NCBI RefSeq assembly: GCF_943193095.1
Contig: NZ_CALPCV010000005.1
Coordinates: forward strand, 53,752-117,751
Source of the DNA: Parasutterella muris
GTDB taxonomy: Bacteria; Pseudomonadota; Gammaproteobacteria; Burkholderiales; Burkholderiaceae_F
Length of the DNA stretch: 64,000 bases
Reading direction: 5' to 3'
Positions 18,498 through 29,881 of the stretch are shown piece by piece. Made by a program: the position numbers and the translations under genes. Numbering within the stretch: position 1 is the stretch's first letter; every line of letters begins with the position of its first letter. The notes beneath the pieces were generated by a model. It worked only from the letters and a program-made list of their open reading frames with translations, searched no databases and was not told the DNA's origin.

Positions 18498-18718
18498 GAC
18501 AGTTAGAAATATCCTCTGAAAGGCACTGAGGAAAATGCTTTGCGAGCTCTCGCTGTGCAGTCGATTTAAAGGCCGGCAGGCCTGTCGGCAGAGCTGAGCG
18601 GTGTTTATTTTTTTCACATCTTCTTGCAAAGATGTGCGGACAGAAAAGACGATCGGTACGAAACAAAGATCGTCAGATTGAATATGATATCTGAACATTG
18701 AATACTCAGAGTGGAAAG

Positions 18719-20137
18719 ATGAAGATTCTTCTTGCGGAACCCAGAGGCTTTTGCGCGGGCGTTGACCGCGCGATCGCGATTGTCGAAAGAGCATTGATTG
18801 TGCACGGCGCGCCAATCTATGTGCGGCACGAAATCGTGCACAACAAACATGTGGTCAGCACGCTTCGTGAAAAAGGCTCAATCTTTGTAAACGAAGTCTC
18901 GGAAGTTCCGGACGGCTCTGTTGTGGTTTTCTCGGCCCACGGCGTGCCTAAAGCGGTGGAGGAAGAGGCTCGCTCAAGAGATCTCATCATCTATGACGCG
19001 ACTTGCCCTCTTGTCACTAAAGTGCACGCTGAAGTCAGCAAAATGCATCGAGGAGGCTACCAAATCGTGATGATCGGACACCGCGGCCACCCTGAAGTTG
19101 AAGGTACGGTCGGTCAGGTTCCTTCCGCGATTGAAGTCGTGGAAAAGCCCAAGCAGGTCTGGGATCTGAAAGTCGAAGATCCGGAAAAAGTCTCTTATGT
19201 CAGCCAGACAACAATTTCATACGACGACGCCAGACGGGTCATCGATGAATTAAAGAAGCGCTTCCCTAAAGTTGTAGAACCTAAGAAAGCGGATATTTGC
19301 TATGCGACGCAAAATCGTCAGGATGCGGTTAAGGCGCTCGCAAAAGAGGTGGACCTGGTCTTGGTTGTGGGCTCTAAATCCAGCTCGAACTCCAACCGCC
19401 TTCGGGAAGTTGCCGAAGGCGCCGGTGCAAAAGCTTATCTGCTTGATGATGCCGAGGAAATCGATTCAACATGGTTTGAAGGCGTGGAAAATGTCGGGAT
19501 TACCGCGGGAGCAAGCGCTCCGGAAATTCTCGTAGAGGAGATTGTCGACAGACTGAGAGACTTGGGCGCCGATGAGGTGAGAACGCTTGGCGGAACGCCT
19601 GAAGATGTCAAGTTTCCGCTTCCCAAAGGACTCTGGCAGAAAGATGTGGACAATGCCGCAAAAATACCGAGTGCGCAGATCTCCGCGCCGTTTGGCAGTA
19701 TTCGAATGGATTTTCAGGACGGACAGCTTTCCCGAGTCAGTCTGAGCACTCAGCCCTGCGAGACCAATCTGGATCAGTACGGAAATCATCCGGCAGTCAA
19801 AGCGCTTCAGAAGTATTTGAGCGGCGATATCGCTGCGGTAAAAGGCTGGAAGCCGAGTGTGGGTGGAACCGCTTTCAGACAGAAAGTCTGGAAGGTGATC
19901 TCTGAAATTGAACCGGGCGAGACAATGACGTACGGAGCGCTTGCCGAGAAAATTCATTCCGGCCCGAGAGCGGTGGGTGGAGCCTGCGGCGATAATCCTC
20001 TGCCGATCTTTGTTCCTTGCCACCGAGTGGTCGGTAAGGGCAATTCGGGCGGCTTTAACCATAAAGCCGAAGATGTTTCGATTAAATTATGGCTCTTGAA
20101 TCACGAAAAACATTACAGTGGAGCTTCAAGTGAGTAA
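18719..20137 (+). CDS. ispH: IspH (HMBPP reductase) fused to an Ogt-type O6-methylguanine-DNA methyltransferase
   Basis: One uninterrupted 472-aa frame joins two complete enzymes. Residues 1-310 are IspH, the [4Fe-4S] enzyme that makes IPP and DMAPP. All three cluster cysteines are present: Cys12 (RGFCAGVDRA), Cys96 (ATCPLVTK) and Cys194 (ICYATQNRQD). From about residue 318 the protein is an MGMT/Ogt suicide DNA-repair methyltransferase with RAVGGACGDNPLPIFVPCHR and acceptor Cys434. The start at 18719 gives the normal MKILLAEPRGFCAG. No stop or start-like junction separates the halves. ybaK overlaps its end. Confidence 0.92.
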   Translation: MKILLAEPRGFCAGVDRAIAIVERALIVHGAPIYVRHEIVHNKHVVSTLREKGSIFVNEVSEVPDGSVVVFSAHGVPKAVEEEARSRDLIIYDATCPLVTKVHAEVSKMHRGGYQIVMIGHRGHPEVEGTVGQVPSAIEVVEKPKQVWDLKVEDPEKVSYVSQTTISYDDARRVIDELKKRFPKVVEPKKADICYATQNRQDAVKALAKEVDLVLVVGSKSSSNSNRLREVAEGAGAKAYLLDDAEEIDSTWFEGVENVGITAGASAPEILVEEIVDRLRDLGADEVRTLGGTPEDVKFPLPKGLWQKDVDNAAKIPSAQISAPFGSIRMDFQDGQLSRVSLSTQPCETNLDQYGNHPAVKALQKYLSGDIAAVKGWKPSVGGTAFRQKVWKVISEIEPGETMTYGALAEKIHSGPRAVGGACGDNPLPIFVPCHRVVGKGNSGGFNHKAEDVSIKLWLLNHEKHYSGASSE

Positions 20138-20621
20138 GAAAGAACATGTATCGGCCACGCCGGCAACTGTTTGGCTCAAAAAAAACGGAGTCCCTTTCGA
20201 AGAGGGTGTTTATGAGTACATTGATCACGGCGGCACGGAACAGGCTGCGAAATGCTTCGGAGTGGATGAACATCAGGTCGTGAAGACACTCATTATGCAG
20301 GACGAGCACGAAAAACCTCTGGTTATCCTGATGCACGGAGATCGGGAAGTTTCAACAAAGAATCTCGCGCGACAGGTTGGCTGCAAGCATATTGAACCCT
20401 GCAAGCCCAATATCGCTGAAAAGAATTCCGGCTATCAGGTGGGAGGAACGTCCCCATTCGGCACAAAGAAACACATGCCGATTTATGTCGAAAAAACGAT
20501 CCTTGATCTGCCGTTCATTTATATCAACGGCGGAAGAAGAGGATTTAATGTCAAGATTCAGCCTTCAGTGCTAACAGAAAAACTTGGCGCAGTCCAAGTG
20601 GAATGCGCCATCGAGAAATAA
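20130..20621 (+). CDS. ybaK: YbaK-family Cys-tRNA(Pro) deacylase
   Basis: This 163-aa protein matches the YbaK/EbsC trans-editing family that clears Cys-tRNA-Pro. Motifs include SATPATVWLKKNGVPF near the N terminus and YQVGGTSPFGTKKHMPIY. The GTG at 20130 is preferred because it gives the family start SKKEHVSATPAT and has GGAG 7 nt upstream; a GTG at 20118 is possible. The start overlaps the end of the ispH fusion by 8 nt, so it is translationally coupled. Confidence 0.9.
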   Translation: MSKKEHVSATPATVWLKKNGVPFEEGVYEYIDHGGTEQAAKCFGVDEHQVVKTLIMQDEHEKPLVILMHGDREVSTKNLARQVGCKHIEPCKPNIAEKNSGYQVGGTSPFGTKKHMPIYVEKTILDLPFIYINGGRRGFNVKIQPSVLTEKLGAVQVECAIEK

Positions 20622-20633
20622 CTCAGTTGTAAA

Positions 20634-21665
20634 TCATGCCCTGCCGGACTCTTCAAGTGACCAGCGGGGCTTGATTGAAAAGCCATCCTCTTTTTCGGAA
20701 GCGCCTTCCGAAATCTCTTTCAGATGCGCGGCTGCGGCAGCCGCGATCATTGCGCCGTTGTCCGTGCAGAGCGCGGCCGGCGGGAAGTAAACCTTAACGC
20801 CTCTTTTGCCGCAGGCTGATCTTAAAGCCTCTCTCAGCTGCTTGTTGGCGCTGACGCCGCCCGCGACAACTAAAGATTTATACCCGTAATGCTTGAGCGC
20901 GCGCAGGCTCTTTGCAACCAAAACTTCTGTCACTGAATCCACAAACGCTCTTGCCAAGTCGTTCTTGTACTCATCGGTCAGAGGACCGCTGTGTTTGCGG
21001 ATGGTGTTCATGACTGCGGTCTTAAGACCGGAGAAGCTGAAGTTGCAGTCGGGCGAATGAAGCAGAGGGCGCGGCAGGTCGATGACGCCGGACTGTCCCA
21101 TATCCGCCATTGCCGAGACTGCAGGACCGCCCGGATAAGCCTTGCCAAGCGCCTGAGCAGTCTTGTCAAAGGCTTCGCCGACCGCATCGTCAAGCGTCTC
21201 TCCTATGACGCTGTACTCACCGAGCCCTTTGACTTCCATGAGCTGGGTATGACCGCCGGAAACTAAAAGCGCGATAAAAGGAAACTTCGGTGGATTGTCC
21301 GACAGCAGCGGAGAGAGCAGGTGTCCTTCCAAGTGATGGATGCCGATCACGGGAACTCCGAGCGCAAATCCGATGCCGTGCGCGACAGAATTGCCGACAA
21401 GGAGTGCTCCGGCTAAACCCGGGCCCTCGGTAACTGCAACGGCGGAAAGGTCGGACGGTTTTTTGCCGGCTTTGTCCATCACCGCGTTGATGAGCGGGAT
21501 GACTCTTCGAATGTGATCTCGGCTTGCGAGTTCCGGTACCACGCCGCCGTAAAGACGATGCATCTCGATCTGAGAGTGCAGAGCGTCGGCAAGCAGTCCT
21601 TTTTCGGGATCGTAAAGCGCTACCCCGGTTTCATCACAGGAAGATTCAATTCCTAGTATCAGCAT
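20634..21665 (-). CDS. tsaD: tRNA N6-adenosine threonylcarbamoyltransferase TsaD
   Basis: This 343-aa protein transfers the threonylcarbamoyl group to A37 of ANN-decoding tRNAs. It starts MLILGIESSCDETGVALYD, has the metal-binding HHLEGH motif, LVSGGHTQL and the C-terminal TDNGAMIAAAAAA. The ATG at 21665 matches the family start; the TTG at 21677 has no ribosome-binding site. It converges with ybaK. Confidence 0.95.
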   Translation of the reverse strand: MLILGIESSCDETGVALYDPEKGLLADALHSQIEMHRLYGGVVPELASRDHIRRVIPLINAVMDKAGKKPSDLSAVAVTEGPGLAGALLVGNSVAHGIGFALGVPVIGIHHLEGHLLSPLLSDNPPKFPFIALLVSGGHTQLMEVKGLGEYSVIGETLDDAVGEAFDKTAQALGKAYPGGPAVSAMADMGQSGVIDLPRPLLHSPDCNFSFSGLKTAVMNTIRKHSGPLTDEYKNDLARAFVDSVTEVLVAKSLRALKHYGYKSLVVAGGVSANKQLREALRSACGKRGVKVYFPPAALCTDNGAMIAAAAAAHLKEISEGASEKEDGFSIKPRWSLEESGRA

Positions 21666-21738
21666 CTCTTTTATCAATGTAAGAAGTTAGACAGCAAACA
21701 TTCTAAGACGCTCGCTGTCGGATCGAAAGACCAACGCG

Positions 21739-22431
21739 CTATTTCTGAAGCGAGAGATAGATTCCTCTGGTGACCTGCGCAAAACTCTTCGGCTTGTTCG
21801 GAAGGCTTGGGAGAAGGTCACGTACGCCGGTACAGATTTGCTCGTAATCCTTAAAGGCCGGGACGCTTGTCGAGGAGCACTTGATTCCGTGACGCTCAAG
21901 GAACGCTCTGCTCGGAGTATCTAAAGGGAAATATTTTTCCGGTCGGATCCAATACATGCCGATGGTTAGATTGAATTTAATGCCGTACTGATGTGCGGTC
22001 ATCTCGTCAAACTGCACTCCGACACAGCTCTCGTCGTTAAGTACGGAAATAAAAAACTGCCAAAGATTGTCAATGTCTTTCTCAGTCTGTCCGTCTTTGA
22101 ATCCGAAAAATATGGAGTTTTCATTGCTGAGCGGCGGAATGCCGTGGTAGTTATGCGGAACCGGCTCTTTTAAGCCGAAAATCCTTTTAAAGGCTTCGGC
22201 GGTTTCTGTCTTTTTCTCCTGACTGATGTGTCGATTCAGGATGCCGAAAACAGAAAACGGATCAATGTCTTTGAGAGGCTTGCGCTCCGGATCATGCAGA
22301 TAACCAGTTTCCGCAGGCAGCGCTTCATAGAGTTCTTTAAGCAGGGCTGCCCGTTTGTTTTGATAGGAACAAAGCGCTTTAGCGGCAGCGGGATAAAAAG
22401 CACACCATGAGTAATCATTTAAATCATCCAT
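21739..22431 (-). CDS. Stand-alone protein resembling the N-terminal domain of McrB-like AAA+ proteins
   Basis: This 230-aa protein has features I associate with the domain preceding the AAA module in McrB-like and related GTPase/ATPase proteins: DIDPFSVFGILNRH, HGIPPLSNENSIFFGF, DIDNLWQFF and NLTIGMYWIRPEKYFPLD. No Walker A, GTPase or nuclease motif follows, and the frame stops at 21739. It has its own AGGAG ribosome-binding site. It may be a truncated remnant or a free recognition domain. No McrC-like partner is nearby. Confidence 0.6.
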   Translation of the reverse strand: MDDLNDYSWCAFYPAAAKALCSYQNKRAALLKELYEALPAETGYLHDPERKPLKDIDPFSVFGILNRHISQEKKTETAEAFKRIFGLKEPVPHNYHGIPPLSNENSIFFGFKDGQTEKDIDNLWQFFISVLNDESCVGVQFDEMTAHQYGIKFNLTIGMYWIRPEKYFPLDTPSRAFLERHGIKCSSTSVPAFKDYEQICTGVRDLLPSLPNKPKSFAQVTRGIYLSLQK

Positions 22432-22615
22432 CAGACGCTCCTAATTCAGTGACTGCCGTACATTTTGGCGGCCGAGGAAGTGAACATCGGAACTTTCAAC
22501 CCATTTTGCACATAAAAACAGAGCGCTTTCTGCCTTCATACTGCTCAAATATTGTTACTTTTCGGACGGTTGTTGCGGCAAAGAAATTAAAAATGCATTA
22601 GAATTGCCCTTTTTC

Positions 22616-22650
22616 GAGTATGGGAGCGTATTTTTGCTCAACGCATACTC
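22616..22650 (+). other. Hairpin in the rpsU leader
   Basis: GAGTATG (22616-22622) pairs perfectly with CATACTC (22644-22650), and an inner GAGC/GCTC pair closes a T-rich loop. It lies 41 nt before the rpsU ATG, so it may be in the transcribed leader. There is no downstream T-run. The rest of 22432-22690 shows no other gene. Confidence 0.4.
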
Positions 22651-22690
22651 ACAGTAATCTTTTAAACAGTTTTTTAAGTTTAGGTGCTAG

Positions 22691-22903
22691 ATGCCCACAA
22701 TCCGTGTTAAAGAAAACGAACCTTTTGAAGTCGCTCTTCGTCGCTTTAAACGCACGATCGAAAAGAGCGGTCTCCTGACAGAACTCCGCGCTCGTGAGTT
22801 TTATGAAAAACCCACAGCTGAACGCAAGCGCAAAAAAGCTGCCGCGATCAAGCGTCACTACAAGCGTCTTCGCAGCATGATGCTCCCGAAGAAGCTGTAC
22901 TAA
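22691..22903 (+). CDS. rpsU: Ribosomal protein S21
   Basis: This 70-aa bS21 begins MPTIRVKENEPFEVALRRFK and ends with the Lys/Arg-rich RHYKRLRSMMLPKKLY. It is the first gene of the macromolecular-synthesis cluster rpsU-yqeY-dnaG-(nhaC)-rpoD. Confidence 0.95.
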   Translation: MPTIRVKENEPFEVALRRFKRTIEKSGLLTELRAREFYEKPTAERKRKKAAAIKRHYKRLRSMMLPKKLY

Positions 22904-22936
22904 TCGGCTTTTAGTGAGTTTTATTGAGAGAAGGCT

Positions 22937-23383
22937 ATGAGTATTAAGGATCAGATCACTTCTGACATGCGCGACGCGATGCGCGCTCATGAGAAGGAAA
23001 AACTGAGTGCCTTGCGTATGCTTCTTTCTTCAATTAAACAGAAAGAAGTGGATGAGCAGATCGTTGCCGATGACGCCGTGCTCCAGCAGATTATCGCAAA
23101 GCTGATTAAGCAGAGAAATGACTCTGTTGAGCAGTACACTAAAGGCGGTCGTGAAGATTTGGCCGCAAAAGAGGCTGCAGAGATCGAGTTTTTTAAGGTC
23201 TACCTCCCGGCTCAGCTTTCAGATTCGGAACTCGAAGCCGTTATCGATGAGGTTCTGGCAGGCGCCGGACTCGGCGGAATGGCTGCGATGGGTAAGGCAA
23301 TGGGCTTGGTGAAGCCCAAAGTCGCAGGCAAAGCTGATATGGGCAGAGTATCTGCCTTGATTAAAGCAAAGCTGACTCAGTAA
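22937..23383 (+). CDS. yqeY: GatB/YqeY-domain protein
   Basis: This 148-aa protein has the YqeY fold related to the tail domain of GatB. It shows KLSALRMLLSSIKQKEVD, QRNDSVEQYTKGGREDLA and a C-terminal GKAMGLVKPKVAGKADMG, which is a YqeY signature. It probably interacts with aminoacyl-tRNA or amidotransferase; its exact role is unsettled in the family. Position between rpsU and dnaG is typical. Confidence 0.9.
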   Translation: MSIKDQITSDMRDAMRAHEKEKLSALRMLLSSIKQKEVDEQIVADDAVLQQIIAKLIKQRNDSVEQYTKGGREDLAAKEAAEIEFFKVYLPAQLSDSELEAVIDEVLAGAGLGGMAAMGKAMGLVKPKVAGKADMGRVSALIKAKLTQ

Positions 23384-23399
23384 GTCCGATCTCATAAAT

Positions 23400-23440
23400 T
23401 AAAGCCTCGAAGGTTTTTACGCCGACGGGGCTTTTTGTTT
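23400..23440 (+). terminator. Possible weak terminator or attenuator between yqeY and dnaG
   Basis: AAAGCCTCG can pair imperfectly with CGACGGGGCTTT, followed by TTTTGTTTTG. The loop is long and the stem has bulges, so partial read-through into dnaG is expected. Confidence 0.45.
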
Positions 23441-23492
23441 TGTCAAAACGATAGGTTGCGGGCACGGTGCTCGGTAAAAATAGGAGTTTGAA

Positions 23493-25442
23493 TTGATATC
23501 GCAGACCTTCATCCGAGAGCTTTTGGAACGGGCGGATATCTATGAAGTTGTGAACCGCCGAGTGCCGCTGCAGTCCAAGGGTGCAAACGGCTGGGCCTGC
23601 TGTCCTTTCCACAACGAGAAAAGCCCGAGCTTTTCAGTAAGCAGAGATAAGCAGATATTTCATTGCTTCGGCTGCGGAGAACACGGCAACGCGATCGGCT
23701 TCATTATGAAGTACGAGAATCTTCCGTTCCCGGACGCTGTGGAGAAGCTTGCCCAGGAATGCGGAGTGAAGGTTGTCTATGACGGTAAATCGACTTTCAA
23801 CCGAAATCCGGAGAAACCGAGACTCACGGATATCATGGAAAGGGCTCAGAAGTATTACCGTAATCGCTTCCTGGACAATTCCGCGGCCCAAAAGTACATC
23901 AAAGACCGAGGACTGACAGATGAAACGCTTGAAAAATTCGGCATCGGTTTTGCGCCCGACGGCTGGCATAACCTTGACTCGGTCTTTTCCCCTGATGACA
24001 GAAAACTGCTGATCGATGCCGGGCTGCAAAGAGAAGGGAACGGCGGCAGTTTTTATGACTTCTTCAGAAACCGTCTGATGTTCCCGATCCGTAACATTCG
24101 CGGACAAATTATCGCCTTTAGCGCCCGAACCATGATTGGCGAGGAGCCTAAGTACATCAACACGGGCGACACCCCGATCTTTACTAAAGGCAAAGAAGTT
24201 TTCGGCCTCTACGAAGCGCGAAGAAGCATTCAGGAAAAGAAACGCGTCATTGTGGTTGAAGGTCAGATGGACGCCATTCAGCTTTCGCAGGCCGGCTTCG
24301 GGGAGTCCTGCGCTCCGTTGGGGACGGCGATACGATCCGAACATGTGGAACGTCTGCTGAAAATGACGGACCACATTATATTTTCTTTCGACGGCGACAC
24401 GGCCGGTCGTAAGGCGGCGCTGCGCGCGATGGATATTTGTCTTCCGCTTCTGGAAGACGCTCAGAAAGCGGTGTTTGTCTTCCTGCCGGAAGGAGAAGAT
24501 CCGGACAGCCTTGTGAAAAATCAGGGTCCGGAAGCGTTTGAGAAGCTGATATCTCAGGGCCTGCCTTTATCGAGTTATTTAATTGAATCGACCTCCCGAG
24601 GATTGGATTTGTCTATTCTTGAAGACAAGGGTGCTTTTCTCGATGCGGCCGCTCCTTATATTCGTAAAACAAAAAGCGTGCTGCTGCGCGACGGACTGAT
24701 TGAACGAATTGCAACGGCTGCCGGATACAAAGATACAGATCAGCTGGCACGCTATTTCGGATTTGAAAAAGTCGCGCCGATCGCTCCGAGACCAAGCGGT
24801 TTCAGAAACGGCGCATCAGCCCGATTCGGCAAAGGCGGGTTCGGTGCGCGAAGATTCAATACCCCGAGTTCGGGTAAGACGCTTCCGCCTAAACCTGAGA
24901 CACCGATCCTTGTGCTTTTGCGGAATTTTCTGCGCTATCCCCAACTCGCTCTGGAATTTGAGGGGGCTGCTACCGAGCATCTCAGTTCCGGAGAACTCGG
25001 ACCGTCAGATAAAATTTTTAAGGTACTGCAGAAGATATGTCAGGAAGATGATAACGGCGATTCGCTTCTGTCTTCTCTTGGCGGACTTCCGTCTCCCTCA
25101 GAGGAGGAAGTGTTTGAATCCGAGATGGAGAAAATCAGAAATATTCTCCAGACACTCCTGCTTGCTGACGGCGAAGATAAGGATATTAAAAGCGCTTCTG
25201 AAAGAGGCAGAACTCTGCGCACACCTTTAAGTCTTGCTCGACTGGAAACCAAAAGAATATTTCTGCAGATTGAATTTGAAAAGGTGGAGCAGCAGCGAAA
25301 GGCGCTGTGTTCAGGTAATTCGCTGACACAGGAGCAGCGTCAGCTTTTCCAGTCACTGCTTGGCGTCAATAAGCAACTGAGCCAGGAAATAAGAGATACT
25401 GACAGAAAAATTAACGAGGAACTGACGTTTAGGACAAGGTAA
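23493..25442 (+). CDS. dnaG: DNA primase
   Basis: This 649-aa protein synthesises replication primers. The N-terminal CHC2 zinc finger is visible as Cys37, His40, Cys58 and Cys61 (CPFHNEKSPSFS and FHCFGCGEHGNA). The catalytic RNA-polymerase/Toprim core has VVEGQMDAIQLSQAG near residue 256 and FSFDGDTAGRKAALRA. The DnaB-binding C-terminal region follows a Gly/Arg-rich linker. The start is TTG at 23493, with TAGGAG 6 nt upstream. Confidence 0.95.
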   Translation: MISQTFIRELLERADIYEVVNRRVPLQSKGANGWACCPFHNEKSPSFSVSRDKQIFHCFGCGEHGNAIGFIMKYENLPFPDAVEKLAQECGVKVVYDGKSTFNRNPEKPRLTDIMERAQKYYRNRFLDNSAAQKYIKDRGLTDETLEKFGIGFAPDGWHNLDSVFSPDDRKLLIDAGLQREGNGGSFYDFFRNRLMFPIRNIRGQIIAFSARTMIGEEPKYINTGDTPIFTKGKEVFGLYEARRSIQEKKRVIVVEGQMDAIQLSQAGFGESCAPLGTAIRSEHVERLLKMTDHIIFSFDGDTAGRKAALRAMDICLPLLEDAQKAVFVFLPEGEDPDSLVKNQGPEAFEKLISQGLPLSSYLIESTSRGLDLSILEDKGAFLDAAAPYIRKTKSVLLRDGLIERIATAAGYKDTDQLARYFGFEKVAPIAPRPSGFRNGASARFGKGGFGARRFNTPSSGKTLPPKPETPILVLLRNFLRYPQLALEFEGAATEHLSSGELGPSDKIFKVLQKICQEDDNGDSLLSSLGGLPSPSEEEVFESEMEKIRNILQTLLLADGEDKDIKSASERGRTLRTPLSLARLETKRIFLQIEFEKVEQQRKALCSGNSLTQEQRQLFQSLLGVNKQLSQEIRDTDRKINEELTFRTR

Positions 25443-25446
25443 AAAA

Positions 25447-26760
25447 ATGGAGCTTGGTGTTCTCGGATTATTTATTGCAGTTCTGATTCTCTGTCTTGCG
25501 ACAGGTTTTTCGATTGTATATGCGCTCTTGTTTGGCTTTTTGCTGTTTTTCCTTTTCGGCCTTCTGAAGGGTTCGTCGGCTAAGGTCCTTCTCAAGGCTT
25601 CGCTTGATAGTGTGAAGAAGGTTTCGACGATTATTATCGTCATGCTGTTAATTGGCGCATTAACGGCTTCGTGGAGAGCTTCCGGAACCGTCGCTCTTCT
25701 AGTGAGCTATGCGTCCGAAGTCGTGACGCCTCAGGTCTGCCTTTTTTCAACTTTTTTGCTTAATGCGCTTCTCAGTACACTCATTGGCACTTCCTTCGGT
25801 ACGGCTGCCACCATGGGCGTGGTAACGATGACGATGTGCGTTTCCATGGGTGTTTCTCCTCTATGGGCCGGAGGCGCGGTCCTTGCCGGAGCCTTTACCG
25901 GAGATAGATGTTCTCCCGTGTCGACAAGCGCTCAGCTGGTTTGTTTGGTGACGTCGACGGACCTGTATAAGAATATGGCACTGATGGTCAAGACCGGTTG
26001 GCTCCCCTTTACGGTCAGCTCTCTGATTTACTTGGCAGTTGGTCTTTTCTCCGACACAAAGTCCGCTTCCGTTGATATTTCCTCCGTTTTGTCACGAGAG
26101 TTTGTTCTGAATTGGTATTTGCTGATTCCGGTTTTTGTCATGTTTGGGCTGGTCGCCCTGAAGAAGGATATCAAGATAACAATCGCCGCCTCGATTGCCG
26201 CTGCATCGGCTGTTTTTATGACAGTGCAGGGCGCCGACTGGATGAGCACGGCAAAGATGCTGGTTTACGGATATCAGTGCCGCGATGCGCAGGCCGGAAG
26301 CCTTATGGACGGAGGCGGGCTCGTATCGATGGTCCAGGTCTCGCTGATCATTATGGTTTCCTGCACCTATGCGGGGCTTTTTGAGCAGACCGGGCTTCTT
26401 AAGCATATCGAGGGGCTTGTCGCATCGCTTGCCGCACGAAGCGGAAAATACACAGCGATTGTTTTTACCGCATTTCTAACTGCGGCGATTTCCTGCAATC
26501 AAATGCTTGCGGTGATCCTTACAGAACAGCTTTGCAAAAAGATAGAACCGGATAGACAAAAGATGGCGATCAGTCTTGAAGATACTGCGATCGTGATTCC
26601 TCCGCTTCTGCCGTGGTCGATTGCCGGAGCGGTTCCGGTTGCGACAATCGGGGCTCCTCAGACCTGCGTGGTGACGGCGCTTTTTCTATTTCTTCTTCCC
26701 ATTTTCGGGATTATTCGGCACAGTTTTTCACGAATAAGTGGAAGTACTAGTTGCAGGTAA
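25447..26760 (+). CDS. nhaC: NhaC-family Na+/H+ antiporter
   Basis: This 437-aa inner-membrane protein has about 11-12 hydrophobic segments. The NhaC-family hallmark is GTSFGTAATMGVV followed by GAFTGDRCSPVSTSAQL. It begins 4 nt after the dnaG stop with AAGG upstream, so it reads as part of the dnaG-rpoD transcription unit. The exact ion or amine substrate cannot be read; some NhaC relatives exchange organic acids or lysine. Confidence 0.82.
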   Translation: MELGVLGLFIAVLILCLATGFSIVYALLFGFLLFFLFGLLKGSSAKVLLKASLDSVKKVSTIIIVMLLIGALTASWRASGTVALLVSYASEVVTPQVCLFSTFLLNALLSTLIGTSFGTAATMGVVTMTMCVSMGVSPLWAGGAVLAGAFTGDRCSPVSTSAQLVCLVTSTDLYKNMALMVKTGWLPFTVSSLIYLAVGLFSDTKSASVDISSVLSREFVLNWYLLIPVFVMFGLVALKKDIKITIAASIAAASAVFMTVQGADWMSTAKMLVYGYQCRDAQAGSLMDGGGLVSMVQVSLIIMVSCTYAGLFEQTGLLKHIEGLVASLAARSGKYTAIVFTAFLTAAISCNQMLAVILTEQLCKKIEPDRQKMAISLEDTAIVIPPLLPWSIAGAVPVATIGAPQTCVVTALFLFLLPIFGIIRHSFSRISGSTSCR

Positions 26761-27039
26761 TGATACAATCGAGGCACCGATTTGTCGGTAACATTGTTTA
26801 TACGCCCAGGAGATCGTGGAAAGATCGGAGGCGTTTAAAAGACACCGGATTGCTGAAGAGGTTAGAAGGGAAGATCGGCGAAAAGCGCCGCACTCTATGA
26901 CGAAAGCCCATGCTCTTCTCGTTCCGGTTTTTCGTGCGAATAAATGTGAACCTGTGTAATGACGAAGTGCATTATAGGGGCTTTTGCGTTTCTTCAGCGC
27001 GAAATTTCATTTTGATGGGAACATCAAAAGGGTTGAACG
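26761..27039 (+). other. Gene-free leader region of rpoD
   Basis: These 279 bp hold no supported gene. An imperfect long inverted repeat (ACGCC...GGCGT around paired GATC copies, about 26802-26836) suggests RNA structure. TATAGG at about 26973 could be a -10 box but has no good -35. Separate control of rpoD from dnaG-nhaC is plausible here. Confidence 0.35.
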
Positions 27040-29622
<2,583 letters not shown>

Positions 29623-29631
29623 CTTCCGGAA

Positions 29632-29708
29632 GGCCCTATAGCTCAGTTGGTTAGAGCAGGCGACTCATAATCGCTTGGTCACAGGTTCAAGTCCTGTTGG
29701 GGCCACCA
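29632..29708 (+). tRNA. ileX: tRNA-Ile2, anticodon CAT (lysidine type)
   Basis: The 77-nt cloverleaf folds fully. The acceptor stem is GGCCCTA/TGGGGCC, the D stem GCTC/GAGC, the anticodon stem GGCGA/TCGCT with loop CTCATAA, and the T stem ACAGG/CCTGT; CCA is encoded. The anticodon is CAT, and the body closely matches E. coli ileX (GGCGACTCATAATCGCTTGG core), not initiator or elongator tRNA-Met. It should be modified by TilS to read AUA. It starts 9 nt after the rpoD stop and abuts the prophage. Confidence 0.92.
29690..29708 (+). other. Probable prophage attL in the tRNA 3' end
   Basis: A P4-type integrase gene starts 174 nt after the tRNA and reads away from it. Such integrases commonly recombine at tRNA 3' ends and rebuild the gene. 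The exact core cannot be fixed because attR lies outside the window. Confidence 0.5.
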
Positions 29709-29768
29709 AAACACCATAAACGAAAACAATAGAAAACAACGTAAACCAATATAAAAAACGATGAAAAC

Positions 29769-29802
29769 CCCTGAAGATGCTACGTCTTCAGGGATTTTTT
29801 TA
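29769..29802 (+). terminator. Terminator after tRNA-Ile2
   Basis: A perfect 9-bp stem CCCTGAAGA / TCTTCAGGG with a 7-nt loop is followed by seven T (interrupted once by A just after the stem). It insulates rpoD-tRNA transcription from the integrase. Confidence 0.9.
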
Positions 29803-29881
29803 TTGTTCTAAATTTTCAAAATAAACTAAAACAATAGAAAAAAATATAAAATTGTTTAGGGGAAATTTTGGGGGCAGAGAA

